Part shown: positions 7,437 through 16,056 of the stretch, in pieces | How the letters are laid out: each line of letters opens with the position of its first letter | Position numbering within the stretch: the stretch's first letter is position 1 | Origin: CAZBJJ01 sp964492245 | Lineage (GTDB): Bacteria > Spirochaetota > Spirochaetia > Treponematales > Breznakiellaceae | Direction of reading: 5' to 3' | Length of the DNA: 21,822 nucleotides | Assembly: GCA_964492245.1 (NCBI GenBank) | Contig: CAZBJJ010000032.1 | Span: 1-21,822 of the forward strand | Made by a program: the position numbers and the translations under genes | Notes under the pieces: generated by a model | What the model was told of the DNA's origin: nothing | Databases searched by the model: none | Seen by the model: only the letters and a program-made list of their open reading frames with translations

Positions 7437-8191
7437 TATTTAGAATCCTCTAAAAAGGCCTTGGTAAAAATACGGTCGGGCAGTTTTGCGGTGGAAAGCT
7501 CGGTCAGACTAATTTGGCTTTTTTCGCCCTTGTTAATTTCGTCTACGATTAAAATTTGAGCTGGAAAATATTTAGAGGGCGCCACCTCGGTGTAGCGGGG
7601 AAAAAAACTGGTGCGCATAACCCGGCCGTTCAGGCTCATCTCCTCCTGTTTTAGCACCAGGGGCTGGTCCTGTCGAATAAAAAGACGCAGCCTGTCGTAG
7701 GCGACCTCGGAGTGTTTGGCCTTTAGGCTGAGCACCCAGACGGGAATTTTGCCCAGCATTCCCGGCTCGCCGCTCTCGATTTCGTAGTCGTCGATGGTGG
7801 TGTTCTCCTCGAAGTCGGAGGACTGGGCCTTTGAACCGGCAAGTGCATCCTTCATGCTGGTGTGGCTGAACTTCCGGCTGGTTGGGTCGTACATCCAAAG
7901 ATGGCTATCTTCTTTAAGGTAGCCGGTGCCCTTGTCGGCCTCGGGCTTTTGCACCAAGATGAGGAACTGTTTTTTAACATCGCGGCGAAACATGCGAATT
8001 TGCGAAAGTTTTTGCTCCTTGCCTGGCTGCTCGGTTACAATGGTAAAGACCCCGGAAAAATCGCTGTCGTCGAAACGGCCCGAGGCATCGACCTTTCGCA
8101 AGAGCTCTTCGAAATTTGGTTTGTCGGCAGCAGATAGACTTAGCAGGGGTAGAGCTATCAATATAAAAAGACTGTAGATATATTTCTTCAT
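7436..8191 (-). CDS. LolA-like periplasmic lipoprotein-sorting family protein
   Basis: This 251-residue protein has a signal peptide (MKKYIYSLFILIALPLLSLSA) and a body matching the family usually labelled outer membrane lipoprotein-sorting protein (LolA/LolB-like fold). The recognisable core is KGTGYLKEDSHLWMYDPTSRKF, preceded by a Met/Phe-rich strand region (IRMFRRDVKKQFLILVQKP) and followed by YEIESGEPG and VWVLSLKAK strands. Such proteins form an open hydrophobic half-barrel that carries lipid or lipoprotein through the periplasm. I chose the ATG at 8189-8191, which follows a TAGGAG ribosome binding site and starts the signal peptide; the upstream extension is Pro/Cys-rich junk inside the permease gene. 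It lies 10 bp after the second permease gene and overlaps the barrel gene by one base. It probably hands cargo from the ABC complex to the barrel. Confidence 0.9.
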   Translation of the reverse strand: MKKYIYSLFILIALPLLSLSAADKPNFEELLRKVDASGRFDDSDFSGVFTIVTEQPGKEQKLSQIRMFRRDVKKQFLILVQKPEADKGTGYLKEDSHLWMYDPTSRKFSHTSMKDALAGSKAQSSDFEENTTIDDYEIESGEPGMLGKIPVWVLSLKAKHSEVAYDRLRLFIRQDQPLVLKQEEMSLNGRVMRTSFFPRYTEVAPSKYFPAQILIVDEINKGEKSQISLTELSTAKLPDRIFTKAFLEDSK

Positions 8192-8201
8192 GGTAAAACT
8201 C

Positions 8202-9551
8202 CTATTTTGCGGTGCGCAGGGCCACTGCGGGGGGCATTTTTGCCGCCTTGTTGGCGGGCAGGGATGCGGCCAAGACGGTGAGCGAAAGTACAAGGGCAAG
8301 ATGGGCGAGCATCATGGCCGGGTTGAGCATAAAATTGAGGTGCCCGTTTTTTAAGAAAAGGGCCATGACGCTTTCGGTGCCAAATTGTGGCAGGGACAGG
8401 ACAAACAAAACCAGGCTGCTCAGGAGCCAGCCTGCCAGCACGCCCCCTATTGCCAGAAAGCTAGCCTCCCAAAGAAAGAGCTTTCGGACCTCTTTTTTCT
8501 GCATGCCCAGGGCGCGCATTGTGCCAATTTCCTTAATGCGTTCGTACATTATCATGCGAAAGGTATTTAGAATGCCCACCATAATTATGGCAAAGAGGGC
8601 CAACAGAATGGAAATGCTTACAAAGCTCACCGCCTGGGCTATTTCTAAGATGCTCGAAAGCGTATCGTTAATGGTAAAGACGCGGTATTTTATGCCTTCC
8701 CAGTCTTCGGTCTTGGCCAATTTTATCAATTTGGCATAGCGGTCTACCATGCTGCCCATGCCGGTATTGCCCGCGCCAGAGGGCACGAGGTCGGCGGGGC
8801 TCAATTCGAAAAGGGGGGCCTGCTCTTTTAATACCGCGCTGTATTGCCTTGCCGCCCGTTCGGCGCCAGAGAGATGGGGCAGCATAATGGCAAACCATTC
8901 GTATTCGTCCTCTTGCATATCGCGCAATTGATTTAAATAGCCCTGGTCGGTATAGGCAAGCATTTCGCTCATAAGCCCCATGTCGTAGCTAATGCCCACT
9001 AGGCGCAGGCTAGCCACATTGTGCTGGCCGCTTATGGTGCGCAAGGTAAATTCTAATGTGTCGTCGAGCTCTAGTTTTAATTTTTTAACGACGCCCTCGC
9101 TTAGAATAAGCCCCCCTGTTTCGTTTAGGCGGTCGATGGAGCCCTCTTTTAATTTGAGGCGGTCTTTTAAAATAGCCTCTCGCTCCAGATTGATGCCAAA
9201 AATTGCCTGTGTTGTCCGGCGACCATTAAAAATGAGCTGCCCCTTGGCAATTGATCGGCGCGAAATTCCCTCGTAGCGAATGCCCGATTCCTCTAGGATG
9301 CGCATTAAAAAAGCATCGTCGCGAATACGCTCTACGCTCTTGCCCGACGGCAGTTTTTCTACGCCCTGCACAAAGACATGGCCGGCATTGAGCTGGGCCA
9401 CATTGCCCGCCAAATTGCTTTGAAAGACAAGGGCGATCGAGGTGATAATAGTAACGATGAGAATGCCAAAGGCAATTGCGCCTCCTAGAAGGAAGCTGCG
9501 TTTTTTCTGTCTATTTAAATTGCGCAATGCAATAATGGGTATATGTGCCAT
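8202..9551 (-). CDS. MacB/LolE-type ABC transporter permease (second subunit)
   Basis: This 449-residue permease has the MacB/FtsX topology. There is one transmembrane helix near residues 19-43, a periplasmic MacB-PCD-like domain (about 44-310) and three helices near 315-340, 365-395 and 415-440. The cytoplasmic loop after the second helix reads ERIKEIGTMRALGMQKKEV, the typical coupling region of LolC/LolE/MacB permeases that contacts the ATPase. The protein ends in PPAVALRTAK, as this family often does. The ATG has an AGGAG ribosome binding site, and the gene starts nine bases after the first permease. It would pair with that permease and the ATPase as an asymmetric heterodimer. Confidence 0.92.
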   Translation of the reverse strand: MAHIPIIALRNLNRQKKRSFLLGGAIAFGILIVTIITSIALVFQSNLAGNVAQLNAGHVFVQGVEKLPSGKSVERIRDDAFLMRILEESGIRYEGISRRSIAKGQLIFNGRRTTQAIFGINLEREAILKDRLKLKEGSIDRLNETGGLILSEGVVKKLKLELDDTLEFTLRTISGQHNVASLRLVGISYDMGLMSEMLAYTDQGYLNQLRDMQEDEYEWFAIMLPHLSGAERAARQYSAVLKEQAPLFELSPADLVPSGAGNTGMGSMVDRYAKLIKLAKTEDWEGIKYRVFTINDTLSSILEIAQAVSFVSISILLALFAIIMVGILNTFRMIMYERIKEIGTMRALGMQKKEVRKLFLWEASFLAIGGVLAGWLLSSLVLFVLSLPQFGTESVMALFLKNGHLNFMLNPAMMLAHLALVLSLTVLAASLPANKAAKMPPAVALRTAK

Positions 9552-9560
9552 ATTTTTCTC

Positions 9561-11102
9561 CTATTCAGCCTGCATTGCCTTAACTGGCTGAATGCGCAGG
9601 GCCACCGATACTGGGTAAAGGTGGGCAAACCAGGCAACACCAAAAATAGCAATTAAGGTGCCAATATACGAACCAAGGCTGGGGACGAGGTGAATCGTTT
9701 CGCCCCCAAGAAGCAATTTGGCAAAGGTGTTTTCCAGCGGAATGTTTAAAGCGTTTAAAACAAGAATTAAAACGGTTACTAAAACGCTGCCAATAATGCC
9801 AAAAAAGACGGTTAAGGTGAGGGTCTCGGTTAAAAACATCTGCCGCACAAAGGACTTTGTGGCCCCCAGGGCCCGCATGGTGCCAATTTCTGCGGTGCGT
9901 TCAATTACCGAAATAACCAGGGTGTTCATCATAATTATTACTGCGACGATGGCAATTATTACAATTGCTATATTAAAGATAATGCGTAAAATATCGGCCA
10001 TTTTGGCGATGGTGCCCCCTGCCTCTTTCCAGTCGTTGACCCGGATATCGTAGCCCTGGCTGTCGGCCCAGGCCTGCCATTCGCCAATGAGCTGGCCAGC
10101 CTGTGCAGAATTGTGCAGGCGCACAAGGAGAAAGTGCCAGGCGTCGGAGTCGCCCTTGTTCAGCCCTGCCTGCCCGCTGGTGTCGCCTATAAAGTCGCTC
10201 ACCTGCACATTGCCCTGCACGCTGGCAGGCGGGTCCTGGCTCGCCGAAAGGGTATCGGTAAAAAAGGCGGTGTCAAAAAGCTCGTCGTCGAAGAAGCTAT
10301 CAAAATTGTCCACGCTTAAAAGCGCAGCCTCTTCTTCGCCAATCTCGTAGTGGGCATCGGCGGCCATGGTTAGCCCGGCAAGGGCGCGGACGGTATCGGC
10401 ATCGACAATGGCATAGGGGGCACCTTTATCTGCTTCGCCCCGAAAATAACTGCCAACAAGGGGCAGTTCGCGAATGCGCATGCCCATGCCGCTCATGCCA
10501 GTAAGGCGCAGCCCGTAGCCGGGAAGGATGTCATCATCTTTATATTTTTTTTCTAGGATCTCGAACATGGATGTAGTGAGCATGATGCCTGTCTGGCCCG
10601 GCGTCAGCATCTTGCCCAGCTCAATTTCCAAGCCGGGAAAGGTCTGAAAATAACTTTGCACATCCACCCCAAAGAGAACGGCAAAAATAGCCGCCTCGGG
10701 GTCTTCCTGTATTTCTTCGAAGGCGTCTTCCGAGCCCTCCTTGGTGATAAGGGCAAAGGTGGTGGCCATGCTGGTAACACCTGCCACCCGGCTATCGGCC
10801 TTTATATGCTCTAAGACCTCGTGATAATGCGGTAAACGGGGGACAATCATTGCCTCCTCGTCCATTGTGCTGGCCGATTCTATGCCAAATATACTGATGG
10901 CGGTATCGCTTTTGGGGGTAATCATTATGTCGCCGGTAAAGCCCTCGATAAAGCTCTGGCGCATGCCCTCTTCGGCACTGTCCATCATGGCATTGCCCAG
11001 CACAATAACCAGCACGCCAATTGCCACGAGGCTTCCTATAATAAGGCTTTTTGCCTTGTGCTCCCACATATTGCGGAAGGCTATTCGTATAAGCACCGGC
11101 AT
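9561..11102 (-). CDS. MacB/LolC-type ABC transporter permease (first subunit, enlarged periplasmic domain)
   Basis: This 513-residue permease has the same one-plus-three helix topology. The N-terminal helix is at about 18-40, the long periplasmic domain at about 41-375, and the helices at about 380-403, 425-455 and 475-497. The coupling loop is ERTAEIGTMRALGATKSFV. It is larger than its partner mainly because of the periplasmic part, including an acidic-aromatic stretch (NFDSFFDDELFDTAFFTD, 266-283) that resembles the start of the mature barrel protein. The ATG at 11100-11102 has an AAAGGA ribosome binding site inside the end of the ATPase gene, only three bases after that gene's stop. This permease is probably the subunit that docks the periplasmic LolA-like carrier. 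Confidence 0.92.
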   Translation of the reverse strand: MPVLIRIAFRNMWEHKAKSLIIGSLVAIGVLVIVLGNAMMDSAEEGMRQSFIEGFTGDIMITPKSDTAISIFGIESASTMDEEAMIVPRLPHYHEVLEHIKADSRVAGVTSMATTFALITKEGSEDAFEEIQEDPEAAIFAVLFGVDVQSYFQTFPGLEIELGKMLTPGQTGIMLTTSMFEILEKKYKDDDILPGYGLRLTGMSGMGMRIRELPLVGSYFRGEADKGAPYAIVDADTVRALAGLTMAADAHYEIGEEEAALLSVDNFDSFFDDELFDTAFFTDTLSASQDPPASVQGNVQVSDFIGDTSGQAGLNKGDSDAWHFLLVRLHNSAQAGQLIGEWQAWADSQGYDIRVNDWKEAGGTIAKMADILRIIFNIAIVIIAIVAVIIMMNTLVISVIERTAEIGTMRALGATKSFVRQMFLTETLTLTVFFGIIGSVLVTVLILVLNALNIPLENTFAKLLLGGETIHLVPSLGSYIGTLIAIFGVAWFAHLYPVSVALRIQPVKAMQAE

Positions 11103-11105
11103 GTT

Positions 11106-11798
11106 TTAGGTCCTTTTAAAGTTTTCGGTTATTTGGCCGTCTTTAAGGCGAATAACATGGTCGGCGCGGTCTACAATGCGGGCGTCGTGGGTGGAAAAAA
11201 TAAAGGTGGTCGCCATATCTTGATTTATTTTGCGCATAAGCTCGAGAATTTGCTCGCCCGTTGCCGAGTCGAGGTTGGCGGTGGGCTCGTCGGCCAGCAC
11301 AATTGCCGGCTTGCAAACCAGGGCCCGGGCTATGGCAACGCGTTGGCGCTGGCCACCGGAGAGCTCGTTAGAGCGGTGGTGCTTCCAGGCGGTAAGCCCA
11401 ACTGCTTCTATTAGCCAGTCCAGCCACTCGTTGCGCTCCTTGCGGTTTGCCTCGCTCTTGCCCAGCAAGAGAGGAAACTCGATGTTTTCGCGCACATTTA
11501 ACACGGGCACAAGGTTAAAAGACTGAAAAATAAAGCCCATGGTGCGATGCCGAATATCGGTAAGCTCTTTATCTTTGAGCCCCGAAATGGCCCTGCCATC
11601 TATAAATACCTCGCCAGAGCTTGGGCTGTCTATAAGGCCTATCATATTTAAAATGGTCGACTTACCCGAGCCAGAGGGACCGGCGATAGAGATAAAATCG
11701 CCCCGATCGATGGAAAAACTTACGCCCCGCACGGCAGGCACTTCTACCTTGCCCAGGGGGTATACCTTATGTGCATCGCGCACTTCAACTAAAGCCAT
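11106..11798 (-). CDS. LolD/MacB-type ABC transporter ATP-binding protein
   Basis: This 230-residue ATPase has every expected motif: Walker A GPSGSGKST (40-48), Q-loop Gln92, signature LSGGQ (146-150), Walker B IVLADE (166-171), D-loop LDSAT and H-loop His204 in FSTHD. Length and the alternation of motifs are typical of LolD/MacB/FtsE ATPases, which power mechanotransmission rather than transport through a channel. The ATG at 11796-11798 has a clear AAAGGAG ribosome binding site. It is the first gene of a five-gene operon and is followed after three bases by the first permease. Substrate assignment (lipoprotein, lipid or another hydrophobic compound) rests on the LolA-like neighbour, not on this protein. 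Confidence 0.95.
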   Translation of the reverse strand: MALVEVRDAHKVYPLGKVEVPAVRGVSFSIDRGDFISIAGPSGSGKSTILNMIGLIDSPSSGEVFIDGRAISGLKDKELTDIRHRTMGFIFQSFNLVPVLNVRENIEFPLLLGKSEANRKERNEWLDWLIEAVGLTAWKHHRSNELSGGQRQRVAIARALVCKPAIVLADEPTANLDSATGEQILELMRKINQDMATTFIFSTHDARIVDRADHVIRLKDGQITENFKRT

Positions 11799-11882
11799 TA
11801 TATCTCCTTTATCCAGTCCTGCTTTTCGCCAAGACTGGTTAAAAAGTTGGGCCCGCCAGAAGGTGCGGTCCTATTGTTCTAA

Positions 11883-11911
11883 AAGATACTGTTCTAGGGC
11901 ATATATTTCAA
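11883..11911 (-). promoter_or_regulatory. Predicted sigma70-type promoter of the ABC/LolA-like operon
   Basis: On the minus strand TTGAAA (11906-11911) and TATCTT (11883-11888) are separated by 17 bp, about 85 bp upstream of the ATPase start. The interval 11799-11980 lies between the two divergent operons and is otherwise without a gene. A clean promoter for the plus-strand operon was not found, although the T-rich stretch around 11912-11935 is a likely location. Confidence 0.4.
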
Positions 11912-11980
11912 TTGTTTTATATTTTTTTTGATATTTTAAAGTCTTGTTTTAGCGGTCTTAGCGTGATACCCTGCGAAAGT

Positions 11981-12883
11981 ATGAACGAATGGTCCAAAAA
12001 ATTTCCCGATCTGCGCCCCGAAGGCGATGGTGCTCTGCGACAGGCCCAAATGGTTATGTTGCGCATACTTAGTATCTTTGCGGGCATTTGCGAAAAACAT
12101 GGTTTGGACTATTGGTTGGACGCCGGCACGCTTTTGGGTGCGGCCCGCCACGGCGGCTTTATTCCCTGGGACGACGATGTCGATGTCATGATGCCTTTAC
12201 CGGATTACAATACATTTTGCAAAATTGCAGAGGGCGAGCTGCCTTACGACCTTTTTTTCCAGACCCCGCAGAGCGATCCGGCCAGTAACATTACCTGGGT
12301 TAAAATTCGCGATCGCTTTTCCTATATGGCCTCCCCCGGTGGTCCCTATCCCTATAGCGAAGGCATTCCCATCGATATTTTTCCCGCCATTGTGCAAAGT
12401 CGCCGCCAAGTGCGCCTTCGCAATTTTGTGTCCATGCTCCCCCCTTTTTCTAACCGCCCCCTTAAACCGCGCCGCAGATATTCTGTAAAACACAATGTCT
12501 ACAATATAATTTGGGGCCTGGCCCAATATGGTTTTTTACTATTGATGAAACTCCCCTTTTTAAAAAAAGCCTTTTTTACCTGGACTGCGAAGGGTGAAGC
12601 TGGTTATTGCTATAGACCGGAGCTACCTTGGTGGCAGTTTTTTCCCTGCGACGTAGTCTATCCACTTGGCAACATAAGCTTTGAGGGGCGCACATTTAAG
12701 GCCCCTGCACATGTGGCCGAATATCTGCGCATCTATTATGGCGACTGGCAGAAACTTCCGCCAGAACAGCAGCAAAAGACCCACAATCTGAAGGGCATTC
12801 ACATTTGCGATCCGGGGCCCCGCCCCCATCACAGCCAGCTTTATTGGGACCAGAATGAAGCTGGTGGGGAGGAAAAAAACTGA
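11981..12883 (+). CDS. LicD-family phospho-alcohol transferase (first of three)
   Basis: This protein of about 300 residues has the hallmark LicD motif: GTLLGAARHGGF (49-60) followed by IPWDDDVDV (61-69), the metal- and substrate-binding core of the nucleotidyltransferase-fold LicD/FKRP family. Founding members transfer phosphocholine from CDP-choline to surface glycans; relatives transfer other phospho-alcohols. There is no signal peptide, so it acts in the cytoplasm. I chose the ATG at 11981; earlier in-frame TTG (11912) and GTG (11963) starts would add a hydrophobic stretch with no homology. The ribosome binding site is weak (GCGAAAG). It is the first gene of the seven-gene operon and overlaps the next gene as TGATG. 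The substrate is not known. Confidence 0.88.
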   Translation: MNEWSKKFPDLRPEGDGALRQAQMVMLRILSIFAGICEKHGLDYWLDAGTLLGAARHGGFIPWDDDVDVMMPLPDYNTFCKIAEGELPYDLFFQTPQSDPASNITWVKIRDRFSYMASPGGPYPYSEGIPIDIFPAIVQSRRQVRLRNFVSMLPPFSNRPLKPRRRYSVKHNVYNIIWGLAQYGFLLLMKLPFLKKAFFTWTAKGEAGYCYRPELPWWQFFPCDVVYPLGNISFEGRTFKAPAHVAEYLRIYYGDWQKLPPEQQQKTHNLKGIHICDPGPRPHHSQLYWDQNEAGGEEKN

Positions 12884-14064
12884 TGCGCATACTGCATATT
12901 GTGACCAATGCCGACCTCGGCGGCGCCCCTCGAGTGGTTATGGAACTGGCCCATGCCGCGGTGCAAGCTGGGCACAGCTGTGGCGTTGCCTCGACAAAAG
13001 AAGGGCCACTTTGGGCCCATCTCGATACCCGGGTGCAGGCCCTACCCCTAAAACATATTCGGCGCAACATTTCGCCCATACGGGATTTCGCCAATCTTTT
13101 AGAAATATACCGCCTTTATCGCAGCTGGAAACCCGACATTGTCCATCTGCACTCTTCAAAAATGGGCATCCTAGGCCGCCTTGCTGCCCGCTTGCCGGGG
13201 AACCGCTCGTTGTGGCAGCGCACCCTGTACACCATCCACGGCTTCGATACAATTTTAAAGGCACATCCTATTTTTTTGCCACTCGAAAGGTTTTTAGCCC
13301 CGCGCTGTGCTGCTGTAGTGCCTGTTTCGGCCTACGACCTCGCAAATCTGCAGGCCCAAAAATTTAAGGGCTGGTTCCCCCTGGTAGAAAATGGGGTCAG
13401 CGACCGCTCCCTGGCCAGCGAGGCCGAACTCGCCAGCAGCCCTGCAGGCAAGAGGGCTCTTATATTGATGCATTCCTCCCGAGAAAAAGGATTTCCCGTG
13501 CTTTTATCTATTGCCCGGGTCGCTCCTCAAAAACGAGTCGATCTATTTTTAGATATTGCCAAAGCAATGCCCCAGGCACATTTTTTCTGGATTGGCAATT
13601 CGCCCGACACTGACCTTAGTCCCTTTGGCGCTCTGCCCCCCAATTTTTTCTTTCTTGGCGAAATCCCCGAGGCAGGAAATTTTACCCCCCTCTGCGATAT
13701 ATTTCTTTTAACGAGTAACTACGAAGGTCTGCCCATGTCCATTTTAGAGGCCCTGTCTGCCGGGCGGCCCGTTATTGCCTCGGATGTGGGGGGAGTATCC
13801 ACTGCTGTAGACGAGGGCCTCGGTGCCTGCCTGCCAAACGAAGTAGGGCCCTTTGTGGCAGCAATTCAAGCGCTTTTGGGCAACAAAAAGGCATTGCAGC
13901 AAGCCGGTAAAAAGGCTCGCCAACGATGGGTAGAACGTTTTTCTGCTCAAAATATGTGGCAGGCCTACGAAAACATCTATAACACATTGCTTAGCCAAAA
14001 AACCAGCAAAAGCGGGCCCAAGGCCGATGCCTCTCGGTTGGCGATTCAAAAGGGAGAACTTTAA
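12883..14064 (+). CDS. GT4-family glycosyltransferase
   Basis: This 393-residue GT-B fold transferase has an N-terminal glycine-rich loop (NADLGGAPRVVMELAHA, 9-25), which binds the acceptor side. The C-terminal half has the family sequence LSIARVAPQKRVDLFLDIA (208-226) and the E-x7-E pair Glu281 and Glu289 in NYEGLPMSILEALSAGRPVIASDVGG. These are the marks of retaining GT4 enzymes that use nucleotide sugars. There is no membrane segment, so it is cytoplasmic or peripheral. It overlaps the preceding LicD gene by one base and is two bases from the following gene, so it clearly belongs to the same operon. It probably adds a sugar to the glycan that the LicD proteins decorate; donor and acceptor are unknown. 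Confidence 0.92.
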   Translation: MRILHIVTNADLGGAPRVVMELAHAAVQAGHSCGVASTKEGPLWAHLDTRVQALPLKHIRRNISPIRDFANLLEIYRLYRSWKPDIVHLHSSKMGILGRLAARLPGNRSLWQRTLYTIHGFDTILKAHPIFLPLERFLAPRCAAVVPVSAYDLANLQAQKFKGWFPLVENGVSDRSLASEAELASSPAGKRALILMHSSREKGFPVLLSIARVAPQKRVDLFLDIAKAMPQAHFFWIGNSPDTDLSPFGALPPNFFFLGEIPEAGNFTPLCDIFLLTSNYEGLPMSILEALSAGRPVIASDVGGVSTAVDEGLGACLPNEVGPFVAAIQALLGNKKALQQAGKKARQRWVERFSAQNMWQAYENIYNTLLSQKTSKSGPKADASRLAIQKGEL

Positions 14065-14066
14065 AC

Positions 14067-14813
14067 ATGGGAATACGACAGCGGGTGGATCGGCACTTAA
14101 AGTTTTTAACCGAACGATCCAAACTATTTGCCTTTATATGGAAGAAATTTTCAAAACTTAAATATCGCTGGTATATGCGCCATATAAAAAAAGATTTTTC
14201 CCGGCATGGCAAGGCTGTGTTTCAGGATTTTATACAGGCCTGTAAAGAGGCAGGCATCGACTGCTGGTTGACCTTCGGAACACTTTTGGGGCAGGTACGC
14301 GACAATGGCCCTATTGCTAACGACTACGATTTCGATGTAGGCATTTGGATAGACGACTATAACAGCAAACTTATCGATGCCATTTTGGCAAAGGGCTTTA
14401 GGTTTAGTCATCAGTTTATAGGCGAAGCTCCCTACCAGGCCTTTGAGCAGACCTTTATTAAAAATGGCGTCAATATTGATATTTTTTATCATTATAAAGA
14501 CGGCGACTTAATTTGGACCCACGAATTTTATAGAGACGAATTTGAAGTCTTAAACACCGGTATATTTCGCCTCTGCAAGATACCCTGTTTTTGGACTGGT
14601 TTTAAACCTGTTCGCTTTTTGGATGGCGATGTTCTTATCCCCATTGAATACGAAACCTGCTTGGAAGGCCTTTATGGCAAGAGTTGGCAGGTGCCCGATC
14701 CACATTATGATTGGCACAAGGGCCCCACCGCACAGATGCAGGTAAAAAATGTTTTAGGCTATAAAGATTATTCTGGGCCCTATGTGCTTTTGGAAGAACA
14801 TGCTCAGTCCTAA
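14067..14813 (+). CDS. Fukutin/LicD-like transferase (divergent)
   Basis: This 248-residue protein has GIDCWLTFGTLLGQVRDNG (63-81) followed by ANDYDFDVGI (84-93) and later NIDIFYHY. It keeps the GTLLG and D-x-D elements of the LicD superfamily but replaces the usual RH-GFIPWDDDID core with RDNGPIANDYDFDVG, which is the fukutin-like version. Fukutin and FKRP in animals transfer ribitol-5-phosphate from CDP-ribitol. The first 45 residues are basic and amphipathic without a clear membrane helix. The ATG at 14067 has GGGAG about ten bases upstream. It overlaps the flippase gene by 14 bp. It is a good candidate for transfer of a different alcohol or at a different position from the two canonical LicD proteins in the operon. 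Confidence 0.82.
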   Translation: MGIRQRVDRHLKFLTERSKLFAFIWKKFSKLKYRWYMRHIKKDFSRHGKAVFQDFIQACKEAGIDCWLTFGTLLGQVRDNGPIANDYDFDVGIWIDDYNSKLIDAILAKGFRFSHQFIGEAPYQAFEQTFIKNGVNIDIFYHYKDGDLIWTHEFYRDEFEVLNTGIFRLCKIPCFWTGFKPVRFLDGDVLIPIEYETCLEGLYGKSWQVPDPHYDWHKGPTAQMQVKNVLGYKDYSGPYVLLEEHAQS

Positions 14814-16047
14814 GAACCTGTTTTTTAAATATCAAACCATTGCAAAAAACACAGCCTATATGACCATTCTGGAAATAATTCGGGTGGCAATGCCCTTTTT
14901 GGCCCTTCCGTATATTGTGGCCACGGCAGGCAGACACAACTATGGGCTTGTTATCTTTTTTCAGTCAATTGTAAGTTATTTTCAGTTTTTTATTTCCTAC
15001 GGATTCGACATTTCGGCAGTAAAAGATATTGCCGAGGCCCGAGATAAGCCAAGGCAGGTCTCGGAAATTGTATCGACTGTCTATGTCGTAAAAATTCTTT
15101 TATTTATCGTATCAATTCTTATATATGTAAGCATCCCCCTGTTCTTGCCCCAAGCTAGGGAAAATCTTTTTTTGTTTTATATAACTTTTTCTGTCTGTAT
15201 TTACGATCTGCTATTGCCACTTTGGTATTTTCAGGCCGTGGAGAAAATGGGGTATTTAACTCTTACCCAATCGGGCTCCTTAATTTTATACACCATCCTG
15301 ATTTTTCTTTTTTTTAAGAAACCGGAACAGGTCTATTTTATTCCCCTTTTCCAATCGCTGTCCTACCTTGTCTTTGGCCTATACACATTTATCCTTATGC
15401 TCACTAAAGAAAAAGTGCGCTTTATAATGCCGTCGAGAAAAAGAATTTTTGCCCAAATAAAATACTCTTGGGCATTTTTTTTATCGCGAGTGGCCAGCCT
15501 CTTTAATGTAAACATTGCTAATATTATCAGTGGCCTGTTTTTATCGATGGAGTCGGTTGCGGCATTTTCGCTTGCTCTTAAAATTGCCCAAGTGGGCCTT
15601 TTGCCCATGCGCATGCTCAATCGAGCGCTTTTCCCCCATCTTTCAAGAACTAAAGACAGGCCTATGATTAAAAAACTTTTCAAACTCAATATTTTGTTTT
15701 CTTTTATTATCTGCCTTGGCTTATACATCTTGGCCCCTTGGGGCGTTGCTATTTTAGGTAAGGGCACTCTGCCCGAGGCGACAGAAGTTTTACGCCTTTT
15801 ATTGCTTTTTATTTTTATTGGAAATCTTTCCTCTTTTACTGGCACCCCTGTTTTGGTGTCCTTTGGATATCCGCGGCCATATACAAACTCGGTTTATTTT
15901 TCCACTCTTGTACTCTGCGCACTGTATGTCCTTATATGGCTTACCGGTTGGTACTCTTTAGCAAGCTTTGCCTTAGCCCTTGGCGCATCGGAGGTGGCTA
16001 TGTTTATATATCGATATATTGCCTCAAAAAAACATAAATTGTTGTAG
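14800..16047 (+). CDS. Wzx-like polysaccharide flippase (MOP superfamily)
   Basis: This integral membrane protein of about 415 residues has some twelve hydrophobic segments throughout, with the N-terminal pattern NTAYMTILEIIRVAMPFLALPYIVATAGRHNYG typical of Wzx/RfbX O-antigen flippases. Further hallmarks are FFQSIVSYFQFFISYGFD and the mid-protein SWAFFLSRVASLFNVNIANII. It would flip the undecaprenyl-linked oligosaccharide, made by the neighbouring transferases, across the inner membrane. I chose the ATG at 14800. A GGAAG lies very close upstream, and an alternative ATG at 14782 adds six residues. It overlaps the fukutin-like gene and is followed after nine bases by the third LicD gene. No Wzy polymerase or ligase is in the window. 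Confidence 0.9.
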   Translation: MLSPKNLFFKYQTIAKNTAYMTILEIIRVAMPFLALPYIVATAGRHNYGLVIFFQSIVSYFQFFISYGFDISAVKDIAEARDKPRQVSEIVSTVYVVKILLFIVSILIYVSIPLFLPQARENLFLFYITFSVCIYDLLLPLWYFQAVEKMGYLTLTQSGSLILYTILIFLFFKKPEQVYFIPLFQSLSYLVFGLYTFILMLTKEKVRFIMPSRKRIFAQIKYSWAFFLSRVASLFNVNIANIISGLFLSMESVAAFSLALKIAQVGLLPMRMLNRALFPHLSRTKDRPMIKKLFKLNILFSFIICLGLYILAPWGVAILGKGTLPEATEVLRLLLLFIFIGNLSSFTGTPVLVSFGYPRPYTNSVYFSTLVLCALYVLIWLTGWYSLASFALALGASEVAMFIYRYIASKKHKLL

Positions 16048-16056
16048 AAGGATGAC